NCBI RefSeq assembly: GCF_030812785.1
Contig: NZ_JAUSTJ010000001.1
Coordinates: 558,001-622,000 of the forward strand
Origin: Sphingomonas kyeonggiensis
GTDB taxonomy: Bacteria > Pseudomonadota > Alphaproteobacteria > Sphingomonadales > Sphingomonadaceae
Direction: 5' to 3'
Length of the DNA: 64,000 nucleotides
Position numbers and translations under genes: made by a program. The notes under the pieces are model-generated. The model ran no database searches. It saw nothing but the letters and a program-made list of their open reading frames with translations, and was not told the DNA's origin. The stretch's first letter is position 1. Every line of letters begins with the position of its first letter. Positions 44,098 to 56,799 of this stretch are shown piece after piece.

Positions 44098-44119
44098 ACG
44101 CCAAAGCGCGTTTTGGCGT
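44098..44119 (+). terminator. Hairpin terminator after prs
   Basis: The sequence ACGCCAAA-GCGCGT-TTTGGCGT forms an 8-bp stem with a 6-base loop, starting 20 bases after the prs stop. It lacks a long T-run. About 25 bases here (44092-44119) resemble one end of the 197-bp repeat (GAAGTACACGCCA, then GTTTT and GCGTC). Confidence 0.55.
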
Positions 44120-44146
44120 CTTGGTCGCTTCAATGATTACAATGGC

Positions 44147-44896
44147 TTAGCGAATCGCCTCGGCGACGAGGGCGGTGCCGACCAGGATCATCAGCACATA
44201 GATCGCGGTGTAGAAGCGCGCCGCGTCGACCTTGCGCACCAGCCAGACGCCGGCGACGGTGGAGACCAGGGCGAGCGGCAGCAGCGCGGCTGACGTCATG
44301 ACGTTGGCCGTAGTGAACTGGCCGAGCGCGAGATAGGCCGGGACCTTGATCCAGTTGGTCGCGGCGAAGAACAGCGCGGTGGTGCCGACCAGGATGTCGC
44401 GCGGCAGGTTGCGCGGCAGCACCCAGAGCTGGAAGGGCGGCTGGCCGGCATGGGCGATCTGGCTGGTGAAGCCCGAGGCGACGCCGAACAGCGAGCCGAT
44501 CCAGTCCGGCCAGCGTGCGGTGTCCTTCGGGGTCGCATAGCGCGCGGCCCAGAGCCGATAGGCGCCGAACAGGATCGAGATGCCGCCGACCATCGCCATC
44601 ACCGCGGCGGAGGACACGCTTGCGGCGAACCAGTAGCCGAGCGCGATGCCGACGATCGAGCCTGGGAGCATCCAGCCGAGCAGCCGCCAGTCGACCGTGC
44701 GGCGGAACGCCCAGACCCCGACCACGTCCTGCGCGATCAGGATCGGCAGGGTGATCGCCGCGGCGCGCACCGGATCGACCGCGAAGGTGAGCAGGGGGAG
44801 GGAGAGGGCGCCCATGCCGGCGAAGCCGCCCTTGCTGAGCCCGAGCAGGATCACCGCGGGGATTGCGAGCACGTAGAAATGCCAGTCGGTGATCAT
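44147..44896 (-). CDS. TauE/SafE-family permease
   Basis: A 249-residue integral membrane protein with about eight helices. Family features are GLSKGGFAGMGALSLPLLTF near the N-terminus and GVASGFTSQIAHAGQPPFQL in the second repeat. Members export sulfite-like anions or organic sulfonates; the substrate here is unknown. It ends 28 bases past the prs hairpin, on the opposite strand. Confidence 0.85.
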   Translation of the reverse strand: MITDWHFYVLAIPAVILLGLSKGGFAGMGALSLPLLTFAVDPVRAAAITLPILIAQDVVGVWAFRRTVDWRLLGWMLPGSIVGIALGYWFAASVSSAAVMAMVGGISILFGAYRLWAARYATPKDTARWPDWIGSLFGVASGFTSQIAHAGQPPFQLWVLPRNLPRDILVGTTALFFAATNWIKVPAYLALGQFTTANVMTSAALLPLALVSTVAGVWLVRKVDAARFYTAIYVLMILVGTALVAEAIR

Positions 44897-44916
44897 GCCA
44901 GGCCCCATGCCCCAAC

Positions 44917-45022
44917 CGTCATCCCCGCGAAAGCGGGGACCCATCTCCAGGACCATCCGCAATCGCAACCGTCGTGCATGCCGCCGGTGCAGAGATGGGC
45001 CCCCGCTTTCGCGGGGGTGACG
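44917..45022. repeat. Palindromic intergenic repeat, family R, copy 3
   Basis: Inverted arms start CGTCATCCCCGCGAAAGCGG (from 44917) and end CTTTCGCGGGGGTGACG (to 45022), each with an internal hairpin. It lies in the divergent gap between the TauE-like permease and the small monooxygenase gene. Confidence 0.85.
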
Positions 45023-45052
45023 AAGTGGAGGAAGCGGCTTAATCCGCGGTCC

Positions 45053-45376
45053 ATGGCAGAGGATCGCACCGGGCAAGTCGCCGTCCTGTTCATTTCCGAG
45101 CGCACGGGGGAAGACGCAGAGGGGTACGCCGTCGCCGCCGCGGCGATGGACGCGCTGGCGGCACAGCAGCCCGGCTATCGCGGGGTCGACCATGTCGGCA
45201 ACGACCAGGGCCAGGCGATCACGATCAGCTATTGGGCCGACGAGGCGAGCGCCGTCGCGTGGCGCAAGCATCCCGAGCATGCCGAGACCCGGGAGAAGGG
45301 CCGCGGGCGCTGGTACCGATGGTACATGCTCCATGTCGCCGAGATCGGGCGCAGCTACAGCTGGCAGCGGCCATGA
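45053..45376 (+). CDS. Antibiotic biosynthesis monooxygenase-type ABM domain protein
   Basis: A 107-residue protein of the small ferredoxin-like ABM family. It has AMDALAAQQPGYRGVDHV and ITISYWADEASAVAWRKHPE, the usual pattern. Such proteins act as quinone or heme monooxygenases, or have no known role. It overlaps the MFS gene by four bases (ATGA). Confidence 0.8.
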   Translation: MAEDRTGQVAVLFISERTGEDAEGYAVAAAAMDALAAQQPGYRGVDHVGNDQGQAITISYWADEASAVAWRKHPEHAETREKGRGRWYRWYMLHVAEIGRSYSWQRP

Positions 45377-46665
45377 GGTTCCGGCGGGTCGACGGCACCT
45401 TCGCGCTGCTGTTCACCGTCATGCTCGTCATCGCGGCAGGCAATACCGCGCTGCAATCGGTGCTGCCCGCGCTCGGCCGCTCGCTCCATGCCCCCGACAG
45501 CGCCGTCGCCGCGGTGTTCTCGGTCTCCGCCCTGCTCTGGGTGATCGCCGCGCCCTTCTGGGCCAACCGATCCGACCGGCACGGCCGCCGCGCGATGGTG
45601 CTGCTCGGCATTGCCGGCTTCACCGTGTCGCTGGGGCTGTGCGGCCTGTGCCTGGCGCTGGGGATCAATGGCTGGCTGGGCCCGGTGGCGACCTTCATCG
45701 CATTCGTCGCCGGGCGGGTGATCTACGGGACCTTCGGATCTGCGGCGCCGCCGGCGGTGCAGGCGATCGTCGCGGGGCGGACCAGCCGCGAGGAGCGGAC
45801 CCAGGCGCTGACCCTGCTCGCCTCGGCCTTCGGGCTCGGCACGATCCTGGGCCCGGCAATCGCGCCCTATCTGGTGATGGGGCATCTCTGGCTGGGAGGA
45901 CCATTGATAGGACTCGCCGGCCCCGCCTTTGCCGCCAGCGCGATCGGGGTGGTGATCTGGATCGCCGCCGCCCGGGGCCTGCCCCGGGACGAGGGCCATG
46001 CGCACGGTGCGGCGATCTCCTATCCCTCGATCGGCGGGCAGGGGACCGGCGCGACGGTGACCGCCGCCACCGCCGAGGAGACCAGCGAGAATATCCGCTA
46101 TTTCGACCCGCGCATCCGCGCCTGGATCGTCGCCGGGCTGATCATCGGCCATGCCCAGGCGATGACAGGCCAGGCGATCGGCTTCCTGGTGATCGACCGG
46201 ATGCAGCTGCCGCCGGTCGAGGCGCTGCAACCGACCGGACTGGTGCTGATGATCGGCGCCGGCGCCTCGCTGCTCGCGCAATGGGGGCTGATCCCGATGC
46301 TCGACCTGCGACCGCGCGCGCTGGTGCTGGCGGGGGCGGGGCTGGGGCTGCTCGGCTGCGTGGCGACCGGCACAGCGACGACGCTGTACGGCATCGCGAT
46401 GGGCTATGCGCTGATCTCGCTGGGGATGGGCTTTGCCCGGCCGGGCTTCACCGCCGGCGCCTCGCTGGGGGTGGGAGCGGAAGCGCAGGGATCAGTGGCG
46501 GGCAAGGTCACCTCGGTGAACGGCGCGGCGTTCGTGCTGGGACCGTCGATCGGGGTGGGGCTGTACGAGGTCTGGCGGCCGCTGCCCTATCTGACCGCGG
46601 CGGGGGCGCTGGGGTGCCTGCTGGTTTATGCCTGGGTGGCGACGCGGGGTTCCAAACAGCCCTAA
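45373..46665 (+). CDS. MFS transporter
   Basis: A 430-residue permease of about 12 helices. The loop 2-3 motif is WANRSDRHGRRAMVLLGI, the classic MFS pattern. The helix-5 region GTILGPAIAPYLV suggests a drug-efflux type. A long cytoplasmic middle loop (about 180-230) has His/Glu/Thr-rich segments. The next repeat begins at the base after its stop codon. Confidence 0.85.
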   Translation: MRFRRVDGTFALLFTVMLVIAAGNTALQSVLPALGRSLHAPDSAVAAVFSVSALLWVIAAPFWANRSDRHGRRAMVLLGIAGFTVSLGLCGLCLALGINGWLGPVATFIAFVAGRVIYGTFGSAAPPAVQAIVAGRTSREERTQALTLLASAFGLGTILGPAIAPYLVMGHLWLGGPLIGLAGPAFAASAIGVVIWIAAARGLPRDEGHAHGAAISYPSIGGQGTGATVTAATAEETSENIRYFDPRIRAWIVAGLIIGHAQAMTGQAIGFLVIDRMQLPPVEALQPTGLVLMIGAGASLLAQWGLIPMLDLRPRALVLAGAGLGLLGCVATGTATTLYGIAMGYALISLGMGFARPGFTAGASLGVGAEAQGSVAGKVTSVNGAAFVLGPSIGVGLYEVWRPLPYLTAAGALGCLLVYAWVATRGSKQP

Positions 46666-46772
46666 CGTCATCCCCGCGAAAGCGGGGACCCATCTCCCGG
46701 ACTATCCCGCATCACAGCCGTCGTGATTGACGATAGGGCAGGAGATGGGCCCCGGCTTTCGCCGGGGTGACG
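46666..46772. repeat. Palindromic intergenic repeat, family R, copy 4
   Basis: Inverted arms (CGTCATCCCCGCGAAAGCGG from 46666; TTTCGCCGGGGTGACG to 46772) are joined by a spacer with its own TATC/GATA pairing. It occupies almost the whole gap between two convergent genes and begins immediately after the MFS stop codon, so it may serve as the terminator. Confidence 0.85.
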
Positions 46773-46782
46773 AAGTGGAGCG

Positions 46783-49077
46783 TCAGTCCGAGCCCTTCGG
46801 ACCGCGGCCCTGCAGCATGCCGGGGGCGATGAACCCCAGCGGCTGGATCGCCGAGGCCTGCTGTTTCAGCCGGCCCGACATCGCCTGGTACTCATTCTCC
46901 ATCTCGGGCGTGACCGTGGCGCGCGAATCGGCGAGGGCCTCTTCGAAATGCGCCTGGGTCACTTCCTTGGCCTGGAGCGACTGGCGCAGCGCGACCAGAC
47001 CCGCGCGGCGGACCACGTCCTCCAGGTCCGCGCCGGTATAGCGCTCGGTCTGCCGCGCGATCTCGTCCAGATTTACATCCGAGGCGAGAGGCATCCTGGC
47101 GGTCTGGATCGCCAGGATCCGCGCCCGGCCGGCCGCATCGGGCACGCCGACATAGACCAGCTCGTCGAACCGGCCCGGACGCAGCAGCGCCGGATCGATC
47201 AGGTTCGGCCGGTTGGTCGCGCCGATCACCACCACCGACTGCAGCTCCTCGAGTCCGTCCATCTCGGCGAGGATCGTGTTGACCACGCGCTCGGTCGCCT
47301 GGGGTTCGCCCAGGCCGCCGCCGCGCGCCGGAACGAGGCTGTCGAGCTCGTCGATGAAGATCACGCAGGGCGCAACCTGGCGGGCGCGGGCGAACAGACG
47401 TGCGATCTGCTGCTCGGACTCGCCATACCATTTGCTGAGCAGGTCGCTCGACTTGGTGGCGATGAAATTCGCCTCCGCCTCGCGCGCGACGGCCTTGGCA
47501 AGGAGCGTCTTGCCGGTGCCCGGAGGCCCATAGAGCAGGAAGCCCTTGGCCGGGCGGATGCCGAGGCGGCGGAACGCGTCGGGATCCTTGAGCGGCAGCT
47601 CGACGCCTTCCTTGAGCCGCATCTGCGCATCGTCGAGCCCGCCGACATCCTCCCAGCGCACCGTCGGCGCCTGGACCATGACTTCGCGCATCGCCGAAGG
47701 CTGGACGCGCTTGAGCGCTTCCAGGAAGTCCTCGCGCGTGACGGCCAGGGTATCGAGCACCTCGGGGGGGATCGTGCCCTTCTCCAGGTCGAGCTTCGGC
47801 ATGATCCGGCGCACCGCCTCGATCGCCGCCTCGCGGGCGAGCGCCGACAGGTCGGCCCCGACGAAACCGAAGGTGGTGCGGGCGAGCTCGCCGAGATCGA
47901 CCTTGTCGCCCAGCGGCATGCCACGCGTGTGGATGCCGAGAATCTCGCGGCGGCCGCGCTCATCCGGCACGCCGACGACGATCTCGCGGTCGAACCGGCC
48001 CGGCCGGCGCAGTGCCTCGTCGATCGCGTCGGGCCGGTTGGTCGCGGCGATGACGACGATGTTGGCGCGCGCCTCCAGCCCGTCCATCAGGGTGAGCAGC
48101 TGCGCGACCAGGCGCTTCTCCGCCTCGCCCGAGACCTGGCCGCGCTTGGGCGCGATCGAATCGATCTCGTCGATGAAGACGATCGACGGCGCTGCCTTGG
48201 CCGCTTCCTCGAAGATCTGGCGGAGACGCCCTTCCGACTCGCCATAGGCCGAGCCCATGATCTCGGGCCCGTTGATCAGGAAGAACTGCGCGTCCGATTC
48301 ATTGGCGACGGCGCGGGCGAGCCGCGTCTTGCCGGTGCCGGGCGGGCCATGGAGCAGCACGCCCTTGGGCGGATCGACGCCGAGGCGCTGGAACAGCTCG
48401 GGATAGCGCAGCGGCAGCTCGACCATCTCGCGCAGCTGGTCGATCGTGCCGGCCATGCCGCCGATATCGTCATAGGTGACGTCGGCGCGGCGGGCATCGC
48501 CCGAGGCTTCCTCATATTCGGGGCGCAGCTCGACCTCGGTATTCTCGTCGATATGGACGATGCCCTTGGGGCTGGCCGCGACCACGGTGAGACGGATCTC
48601 CTGCAGCGCATAGGCCGGCGCGCGGAGGAACTGGGCGACCTGGGGCGGGATGTCCGCGCGCTGCTGGCCGGCAGTGGCGACGACGTCGCCCTGGGCGAGC
48701 GGGCGCTGGAAGAAGACGCGCTTCAATGCCTCGCCGCTGCCCTGGAGGCGGAGATTCTGCTGGGCGGGCGCGAATACCACGCGCGTCGCCGGCTTGGACT
48801 GCGCCTTGCGCACTTCGACGAAATCGCCCGAGCCGACGCCGGCATTGGCGCGCTGGAGACCGTCGATACGCAGGAGCTCAAGGCCCTCGTCCTCGGCATA
48901 GGGCAGCACGGCAAGCGCCGGGGTGGCGCGCTTGCCGATAATCTCGATCACATCGCCTTCGGTGAGGCCGAGCCGCGCCATCAGGGCGCGCGGCAGATGC
49001 GCGAGGCCACGGCCGCTGTCCTCGGGTCGGGCATTGGCAACCTGCAGCCGGGTGGGCTGCGCTTCTTCGTCCGCCAT
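46783..49077 (-). CDS. Archaeal-type Cdc48/VCP-like AAA ATPase
   Basis: A 764-residue unfoldase or segregase with a CDC48 N-domain (about residues 8-175, starting [20 protein letters not shown]) and two AAA domains. D1 has [11 protein letters not shown] (near 244) and [10 protein letters not shown]2 has [11 protein letters not shown] (near 517) and VIFIDELDS, and Arg-finger LRRPGRFD in each. Pore loops are GSAYGESE and SKWYGESE. Bacterial members are sparse and function is unclear. ATG at 49077 follows GGGGAG; an earlier ATG at 49131 overlaps a terminator. Confidence 0.88.
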   Translation of the reverse strand: MADEEAQPTRLQVANARPEDSGRGLAHLPRALMARLGLTEGDVIEIIGKRATPALAVLPYAEDEGLELLRIDGLQRANAGVGSGDFVEVRKAQSKPATRVVFAPAQQNLRLQGSGEALKRVFFQRPLAQGDVVATAGQQRADIPPQVAQFLRAPAYALQEIRLTVVAASPKGIVHIDENTEVELRPEYEEASGDARRADVTYDDIGGMAGTIDQLREMVELPLRYPELFQRLGVDPPKGVLLHGPPGTGKTRLARAVANESDAQFFLINGPEIMGSAYGESEGRLRQIFEEAAKAAPSIVFIDEIDSIAPKRGQVSGEAEKRLVAQLLTLMDGLEARANIVVIAATNRPDAIDEALRRPGRFDREIVVGVPDERGRREILGIHTRGMPLGDKVDLGELARTTFGFVGADLSALAREAAIEAVRRIMPKLDLEKGTIPPEVLDTLAVTREDFLEALKRVQPSAMREVMVQAPTVRWEDVGGLDDAQMRLKEGVELPLKDPDAFRRLGIRPAKGFLLYGPPGTGKTLLAKAVAREAEANFIATKSSDLLSKWYGESEQQIARLFARARQVAPCVIFIDELDSLVPARGGGLGEPQATERVVNTILAEMDGLEELQSVVVIGATNRPNLIDPALLRPGRFDELVYVGVPDAAGRARILAIQTARMPLASDVNLDEIARQTERYTGADLEDVVRRAGLVALRQSLQAKEVTQAHFEEALADSRATVTPEMENEYQAMSGRLKQQASAIQPLGFIAPGMLQGRGPKGSD

Positions 49078-49129
49078 TTTCTGTTCTCCCCAGGCGTGTG
49101 AGACGCCGGAGGTGGGGAATCGTTCAGAC

Positions 49130-49158
49130 AAAAAAAAGGCCGATCGCGAGGACCGGCC
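49130..49158 (-). terminator. Intrinsic terminator upstream of the Cdc48-like gene
   Basis: On the minus strand a stem GGCCG/CGGCC with an 11-base loop is followed by a run of eight T residues, a textbook intrinsic terminator. It lies about 50 bases before the ATG at 49077 with no minus-strand gene behind it. It therefore ends a short RNA starting somewhere in 49160-49366, or acts as an attenuator. Confidence 0.7.
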
Positions 49159-49366
49159 GGGAAAGTTTTAGGAGAGGATGCCTGAAAGGCACGTGCTTTG
49201 TGCAGTGCGGGCGGTTTTTGTGCAAGTGCGAAAAGAAACATTAACGCGTGCACAACTTGCAATCGCGAATAACAAGAGCGATATATGCCTAACACCCAAA
49301 AGGGCATTGGCGTGGGGCGAAACCCGCGCCAAGGATAATGACGCAGCGCAACAAAAAGAGAGCGAG

Positions 49367-50266
49367 ATGCGACGACTTCCTCCCCTGACGGCAATCGAAG
49401 CATTCGTGCAGGTGGCGCGGCTCGGCTCGATCAAGGCCGCGGCGGAGGAGCTTGCGCTCTCCTCGCCGGCGCTGAGCCGGCGCGTCCAGGCGCTCGAACG
49501 GTTCATCGGCAAGCCTTTGTTCGAGCGGCGCCACCAGGCGCTCAAGCTCAACGACGACGGCGACCGGCTGCTCGGCATGATCGCCCCGGCGCTCGACACC
49601 ATGGCCGATGCGGTGGAGACGATGACCAGCGGCACCGAGCTGCTGCGCCTGCGCCTGGGGCTGCTGCCGCTGTTCGCGACGCAGCGGCTGATGCCGCACA
49701 TGGGCGACCTCAAGCGCAAGCATCCCGAGCTGCATCTCGATGTGGACACGGGCGGCCATGCGGTGGCGCGGCTGGGCGACGGGCTCGACGCGGCGATCGT
49801 CGTGGCGCGCGACATCGACCCGACGCTCTATGCCAAGCGGCTCGATCGCAACCGCGTCTATGTGATCGGCGCGCGCGCGCTGCTCGAAGGGCCGGATCCG
49901 ATCACCAGGCCCGAGCAACTGTCGCGGCTCACCGCGCTGGTGCACCGCGACATGGCCGACACCTTCACCGCGTGGCGCGCGGCGGCGGGGCTTTCGGAGC
50001 AGGAGATCGAGCCGGCAGCGATCGACCATTTCGATTCGGGCACGCTGATGCTCGAGGCGGCGGCGCAGGGACTGGGCGTCGCCTTCATGCTCGAATCGCA
50101 TTTCGAGGCGGCACGCGACGAGCGGCTGGTCCAGCTCTTCGACCTGACCGTGGACAGCGACTACAGCTACTGGTTCGTCTGTCGCCCGCGCGCGCTGACC
50201 ACGCGGCCGGTCAAGCTGTTCCACGACTGGCTGGTCGACGTGCTCGAGGCAGACCGGGTGGCGTAG
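49367..50266 (+). CDS. LysR-family transcriptional regulator
   Basis: A 299-residue regulator close to the GcvA subgroup. The N-terminal helix-turn-helix is PLTAIEAFVQVARLGSIKAA, then LSSPALSRRVQALERFIGKP. The co-inducer domain fills the rest, with a GLGVAFMLESHFEA block. The neighbouring gene on the opposite strand is the Cdc48-like ATPase. A gap of about 290 bases separates them, the usual place for a LysR operator, but no target is proven. Confidence 0.85.
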   Translation: MRRLPPLTAIEAFVQVARLGSIKAAAEELALSSPALSRRVQALERFIGKPLFERRHQALKLNDDGDRLLGMIAPALDTMADAVETMTSGTELLRLRLGLLPLFATQRLMPHMGDLKRKHPELHLDVDTGGHAVARLGDGLDAAIVVARDIDPTLYAKRLDRNRVYVIGARALLEGPDPITRPEQLSRLTALVHRDMADTFTAWRAAAGLSEQEIEPAAIDHFDSGTLMLEAAAQGLGVAFMLESHFEAARDERLVQLFDLTVDSDYSYWFVCRPRALTTRPVKLFHDWLVDVLEADRVA

Positions 50267-50274
50267 GCGCTGCA

Positions 50275-50440
50275 ATCCTCTCCCTGTGGGAGAGGATCAG
50301 CGAAGCTTGGCAGCTTGCTGCCTAGCGTAGCTAGGTGAGGGTGGCCTGCTTATCGACAGGGCGATCCCCTCACCCAGCTCCGACTAAGGCCGAGCTTCGC
50401 TCGACCCAAGTCTGCGCAACCCTCTCCCGACGGGAGAGGG
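50275..50440. repeat. Palindromic intergenic repeat, family S, copy 1
   Basis: Two hairpins (50275-50297, ATCCTCTCCC with GGGAGAGGAT; 50420-50440, CCCTCTCCCG with CGGGAGAGGG) flank a spacer, all between the convergent LysR gene and cyclophilin gene. The TCTCCC/GGGAGA core recurs at 52864 and in variant form at 61314. Confidence 0.8.
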
Positions 50441-50452
50441 AAGGCTAGGACC

Positions 50453-50908
<456 letters not shown>

Positions 50909-51021
50909 GAAACTTACTCCTGAGAAGGCTTTGCACAGCACCTAGTGGGGCGCGGGGCGACTTGCAAATCACGGCCGGCAATGGCAGCGGCGGAAGCGGG
51001 GCCAAACAGGGAGGTCGAACC

Positions 51022-52425
51022 TTGAGCGAGACCGAACTTCAAGCGGATAGCATGGTCCCCGAGCCCCAGCTCGACGAGGACGACCGGCTGCGGCCGGAGT
51101 TCGTCGACGCCGTGCTCGACGCGGTGCACGATGGCGACTCCGCCCGGGCGCATGCGCTGGCCGAGCCGCTCCACCCCGCCGACATCGCCGACCTGGTCGA
51201 GCTCGCGCCGTCCGAGGACCGCGCGGCGCTGGTCAGTGCGATCGCCGACCTGATCGACGGCGACGTGCTCGCCGAGATGAACGACTGGGTGCGCGAGGCA
51301 CTGGTCGAATCGCTTACCGCGACCCAGGTGGCCGACATCGCCGCCGAGCTCGATACCGACGACGCCGTCGCGATCATCGAGGACATGGACGCGGAGGACC
51401 AGCGCGAGGTGCTGCGCGCGCTCGATCCGGACGACCGCGCCGCGATCGAGGAAGCGCTTTCCTATCCGGAGGAATCCGCCGGCCGCCTGATGCAGCGCGA
51501 GCTGATCGCGGTGCCCGAGCACTGGTCTGTCGGCGACGTGCTCGATTACCTGCGCAAGAACGAGGATCTGGCAACCGATTTCTGGGAAATCTTCGTCGTC
51601 GATCCCAGCCACAAGCCGGTGGGCACCTGCGCGCTTTCCTGGATCCTGCGCACCCCGCGCGTCGTCTCGATGGGCGATGTGATGAAGCGCGAGCAGACCT
51701 TGATCCCGGTCGACATGGACCAGGAGGAAGTGGCGCTGCGCTTCCAGAAATACGCGCTGATCTCGGCCGCGGTGATCGACCCGAACGGGCGGCTCGTCGG
51801 CATGATCACGGTGGACGACATCGTCCACATCATCTCCGAGGAGGCGGGCGAGGACGCGCTGCTGCTCTCGGGTGCCGGCGAGGGCGACATCAACGAGCCG
51901 GTGATCGATTCGTACAAGGGCCGGGTGCGCTGGCTGCTGACCAATTTGCTCACCGCCTTGGTGGCGGCGACGATCATCAGTCTGTTCGAGGGCACGATCC
52001 AGAAGATGGTGGCGCTGGCCGCACTGATGCCGATCGTCGCGGGCGTGGGCGGCAATGCCGGTACCCAGACCATGGCGGTGACGGTGCGTGCGCTGGCCAC
52101 CAACCAGCTGACCCAGTCCAACACGCTGCGCGCGATCCAGCGCGAGATTTCGATCGCACTGCTCAACGGCGTGACCGTGGCGCTGGTGATCGGCACCGCG
52201 GTGGGGCTGTTCTACCATCATGCCGCGCTGGGCGGCGTGATCGCCGCGGCGATGATGACCAACATCTTCATCGCCGGCCTGGCCGGGGTGGTGGTGCCGG
52301 TGACGCTCGACCGGTTGAAGGCCGATCCGGCGGTGGCCAGCTCGATCTTCGTGACGATGACCACCGATTCGATGGGCTTCCTGGCGTTCCTCGGCCTCGC
52401 CAGCGCGAGCGGTCTGGTCGGTTGA
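51022..52425 (+). CDS. mgtE: Magnesium transporter MgtE
   Basis: A 467-residue Mg2+ channel. The N-domain (about 20-130) has the acidic helix bundle with HPADIADLVELAP. Two CBS domains span about 140-270. Five C-terminal helices hold the pore, with MPIVAGVGGNAGTQTMAVTV. The start is TTG at 51022, chosen because GGAGG lies seven bases upstream. No riboswitch is visible in the short leader. Confidence 0.92.
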   Translation: MSETELQADSMVPEPQLDEDDRLRPEFVDAVLDAVHDGDSARAHALAEPLHPADIADLVELAPSEDRAALVSAIADLIDGDVLAEMNDWVREALVESLTATQVADIAAELDTDDAVAIIEDMDAEDQREVLRALDPDDRAAIEEALSYPEESAGRLMQRELIAVPEHWSVGDVLDYLRKNEDLATDFWEIFVVDPSHKPVGTCALSWILRTPRVVSMGDVMKREQTLIPVDMDQEEVALRFQKYALISAAVIDPNGRLVGMITVDDIVHIISEEAGEDALLLSGAGEGDINEPVIDSYKGRVRWLLTNLLTALVAATIISLFEGTIQKMVALAALMPIVAGVGGNAGTQTMAVTVRALATNQLTQSNTLRAIQREISIALLNGVTVALVIGTAVGLFYHHAALGGVIAAAMMTNIFIAGLAGVVVPVTLDRLKADPAVASSIFVTMTTDSMGFLAFLGLASASGLVG

Positions 52426-52456
52426 TCCAGGCCGGATCGCACACCAGATTGATCTC

Positions 52457-52855
52457 GTGCCACTTCATCTGACCAAGGTCGCCTTTGGCTGCGACTCCGT
52501 AGAGTATCTCGCCCAGCGCCTCGCATCGCGCGGGGAGGTCTGGGGGCTGACCACCCGCTATCTGCCCAAGCGCCACGAGGAGATCGGCGGCGAGGGATCG
52601 CTGTTCTGGATCCTCAAGCACCAGCTGGTCGGCCGCACCCCGATCGTCGGGTTCGGTGAGGCCGAAGGCGGGCGCACCGCGATCCTGATGGAGCCGCGGC
52701 TGATCCTGGTCGCCAACCGCCCCAAGCGCGCGCACCAGGGCTGGCGCTATCTCGAGGATACGGACGCGCCGAAGGATCTGGGCGAAGCGGGGGCGGGGCT
52801 CGACGAGCTGCCGCCCGCGCTTATGGGCGAGCTGGCGGGGCTGGGACTGATCTGA
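52457..52855 (+). CDS. DUF1489 family protein
   Basis: A 132-residue cytoplasmic protein matching the alphaproteobacterial DUF1489 pattern (VWGLTTRYLPKRHEEI, GGEGSLFWILKHQLVGRTPI, then AHQGWRYLEDTDAPKDL). Function is unknown. The start is GTG at 52457. It follows mgtE by 31 bases and may share its transcript. Confidence 0.8.
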   Translation: MPLHLTKVAFGCDSVEYLAQRLASRGEVWGLTTRYLPKRHEEIGGEGSLFWILKHQLVGRTPIVGFGEAEGGRTAILMEPRLILVANRPKRAHQGWRYLEDTDAPKDLGEAGAGLDELPPALMGELAGLGLI

Positions 52856-52863
52856 AACTCTAG

Positions 52864-52995
52864 CCCTCTCCCACTTTCGCGGGAGAGGGTTGGGTGAGGA
52901 CACTTCTTATATTCGCCTCAGCGGACAGAAGAAATACCCTCACCCTTCCGCCGACTTCGTCGGCTCCTTCCCTCTCCCGCGAAAGCGGGAGAGGG
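52864..52995. repeat. Palindromic intergenic repeat, family S, copy 2
   Basis: Hairpins at 52864-52889 (CCCTCTCCCACTTTCGCGGG) and 52970-52995 (CCCTCTCCCGCGAAAGCGGG) surround a spacer with a GCCGACTTCGTCGGC hairpin. It fills the gap between the convergent DUF1489 and msrA genes. Confidence 0.85.
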
Positions 52996-53003
52996 ATTGT
53001 GGC

Positions 53004-53660
53004 TCAATTCACCAGCAGCGGGTACGCATTGCGGAACGCCGCGACCTTCGGCTTGTCGTAGCGCACGATGTAGGGATAGGTCGGGTTCCGCCAGAAGAAG
53101 TCCTGGTGATAGGCCTCGGCCGGATAGAAGGTGCCGGTCTCGAGCTTCGTCACGATCGGCTTCGGGAACGCCTTCGCCTTGGTCAGCTGCGCGATATAGG
53201 CTGCGGCGACGCTGCGCTGCTCGTCATTCTGCGGGAAGATCGCCGAGCGATAGCTGGGGCCGGTATCGGGATATTGCCGGTTGAGCTGGGTCGGATCGTG
53301 CGCGACCGAGAAATAGATGCGCAGCAGCGTGCCGTAGCTGACCTTCTTCGGATCATAGGCGATGCGCACCGCCTCGGCATGGCCGGTCTTCTCGGTCGAG
53401 ACCTGGGCATAGGTCGCGGTCTGCGCGGTGCCGCCGGCATAGCCGCTCGTCACCGAATGAACGCCCTTCACCGACTGGAAGACCGCTTCCATGCCCCAGA
53501 AGCAGCCGCCGGCAAGGACGGCGACCTGCTCGCCCTTGCCCGGCTTCACGTCGACCGCGGGGACGGGCACCGGCACGGCGCGCTCCGCCGCGCTTCCCTG
53601 CACGGTGAGCAGCAGCAGGCCGCCCGCGAGCGCGGCAGCAGTCAGGACGTATTTCGACAT
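53004..53660 (-). CDS. msrA: Exported peptide-methionine (S)-S-oxide reductase MsrA
   Basis: A 218-residue MsrA with an N-terminal signal peptide (cleavage near GSAAE), so it probably repairs oxidised methionine in the periplasm. The nucleophile is Cys53 in AGGCFWGMEAVF. The HDPTQLNRQYPDTGPSYRSA block is intact. It contains no other cysteine, so the classical resolving cysteines are absent and an external reductant must recycle it. Confidence 0.88.
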   Translation of the reverse strand: MSKYVLTAAALAGGLLLLTVQGSAAERAVPVPVPAVDVKPGKGEQVAVLAGGCFWGMEAVFQSVKGVHSVTSGYAGGTAQTATYAQVSTEKTGHAEAVRIAYDPKKVSYGTLLRIYFSVAHDPTQLNRQYPDTGPSYRSAIFPQNDEQRSVAAAYIAQLTKAKAFPKPIVTKLETGTFYPAEAYHQDFFWRNPTYPYIVRYDKPKVAAFRNAYPLLVN

Positions 53661-53726
53661 CGCGAATCCTCAACAGGAGGGAGCACTCTCTCCCCTATAC
53701 GTCGTCAATCCGCGGCGCGTTACAAG

Positions 53727-56719
<2,993 letters not shown>

Positions 56720-56799
56720 GCCGGCTGGCGCATGCAGCCGCTTAGCACGGACGGCAAGCCCATGTTGCCGCGCGCGGGCGCGCCGCCTATCTCGAGACC

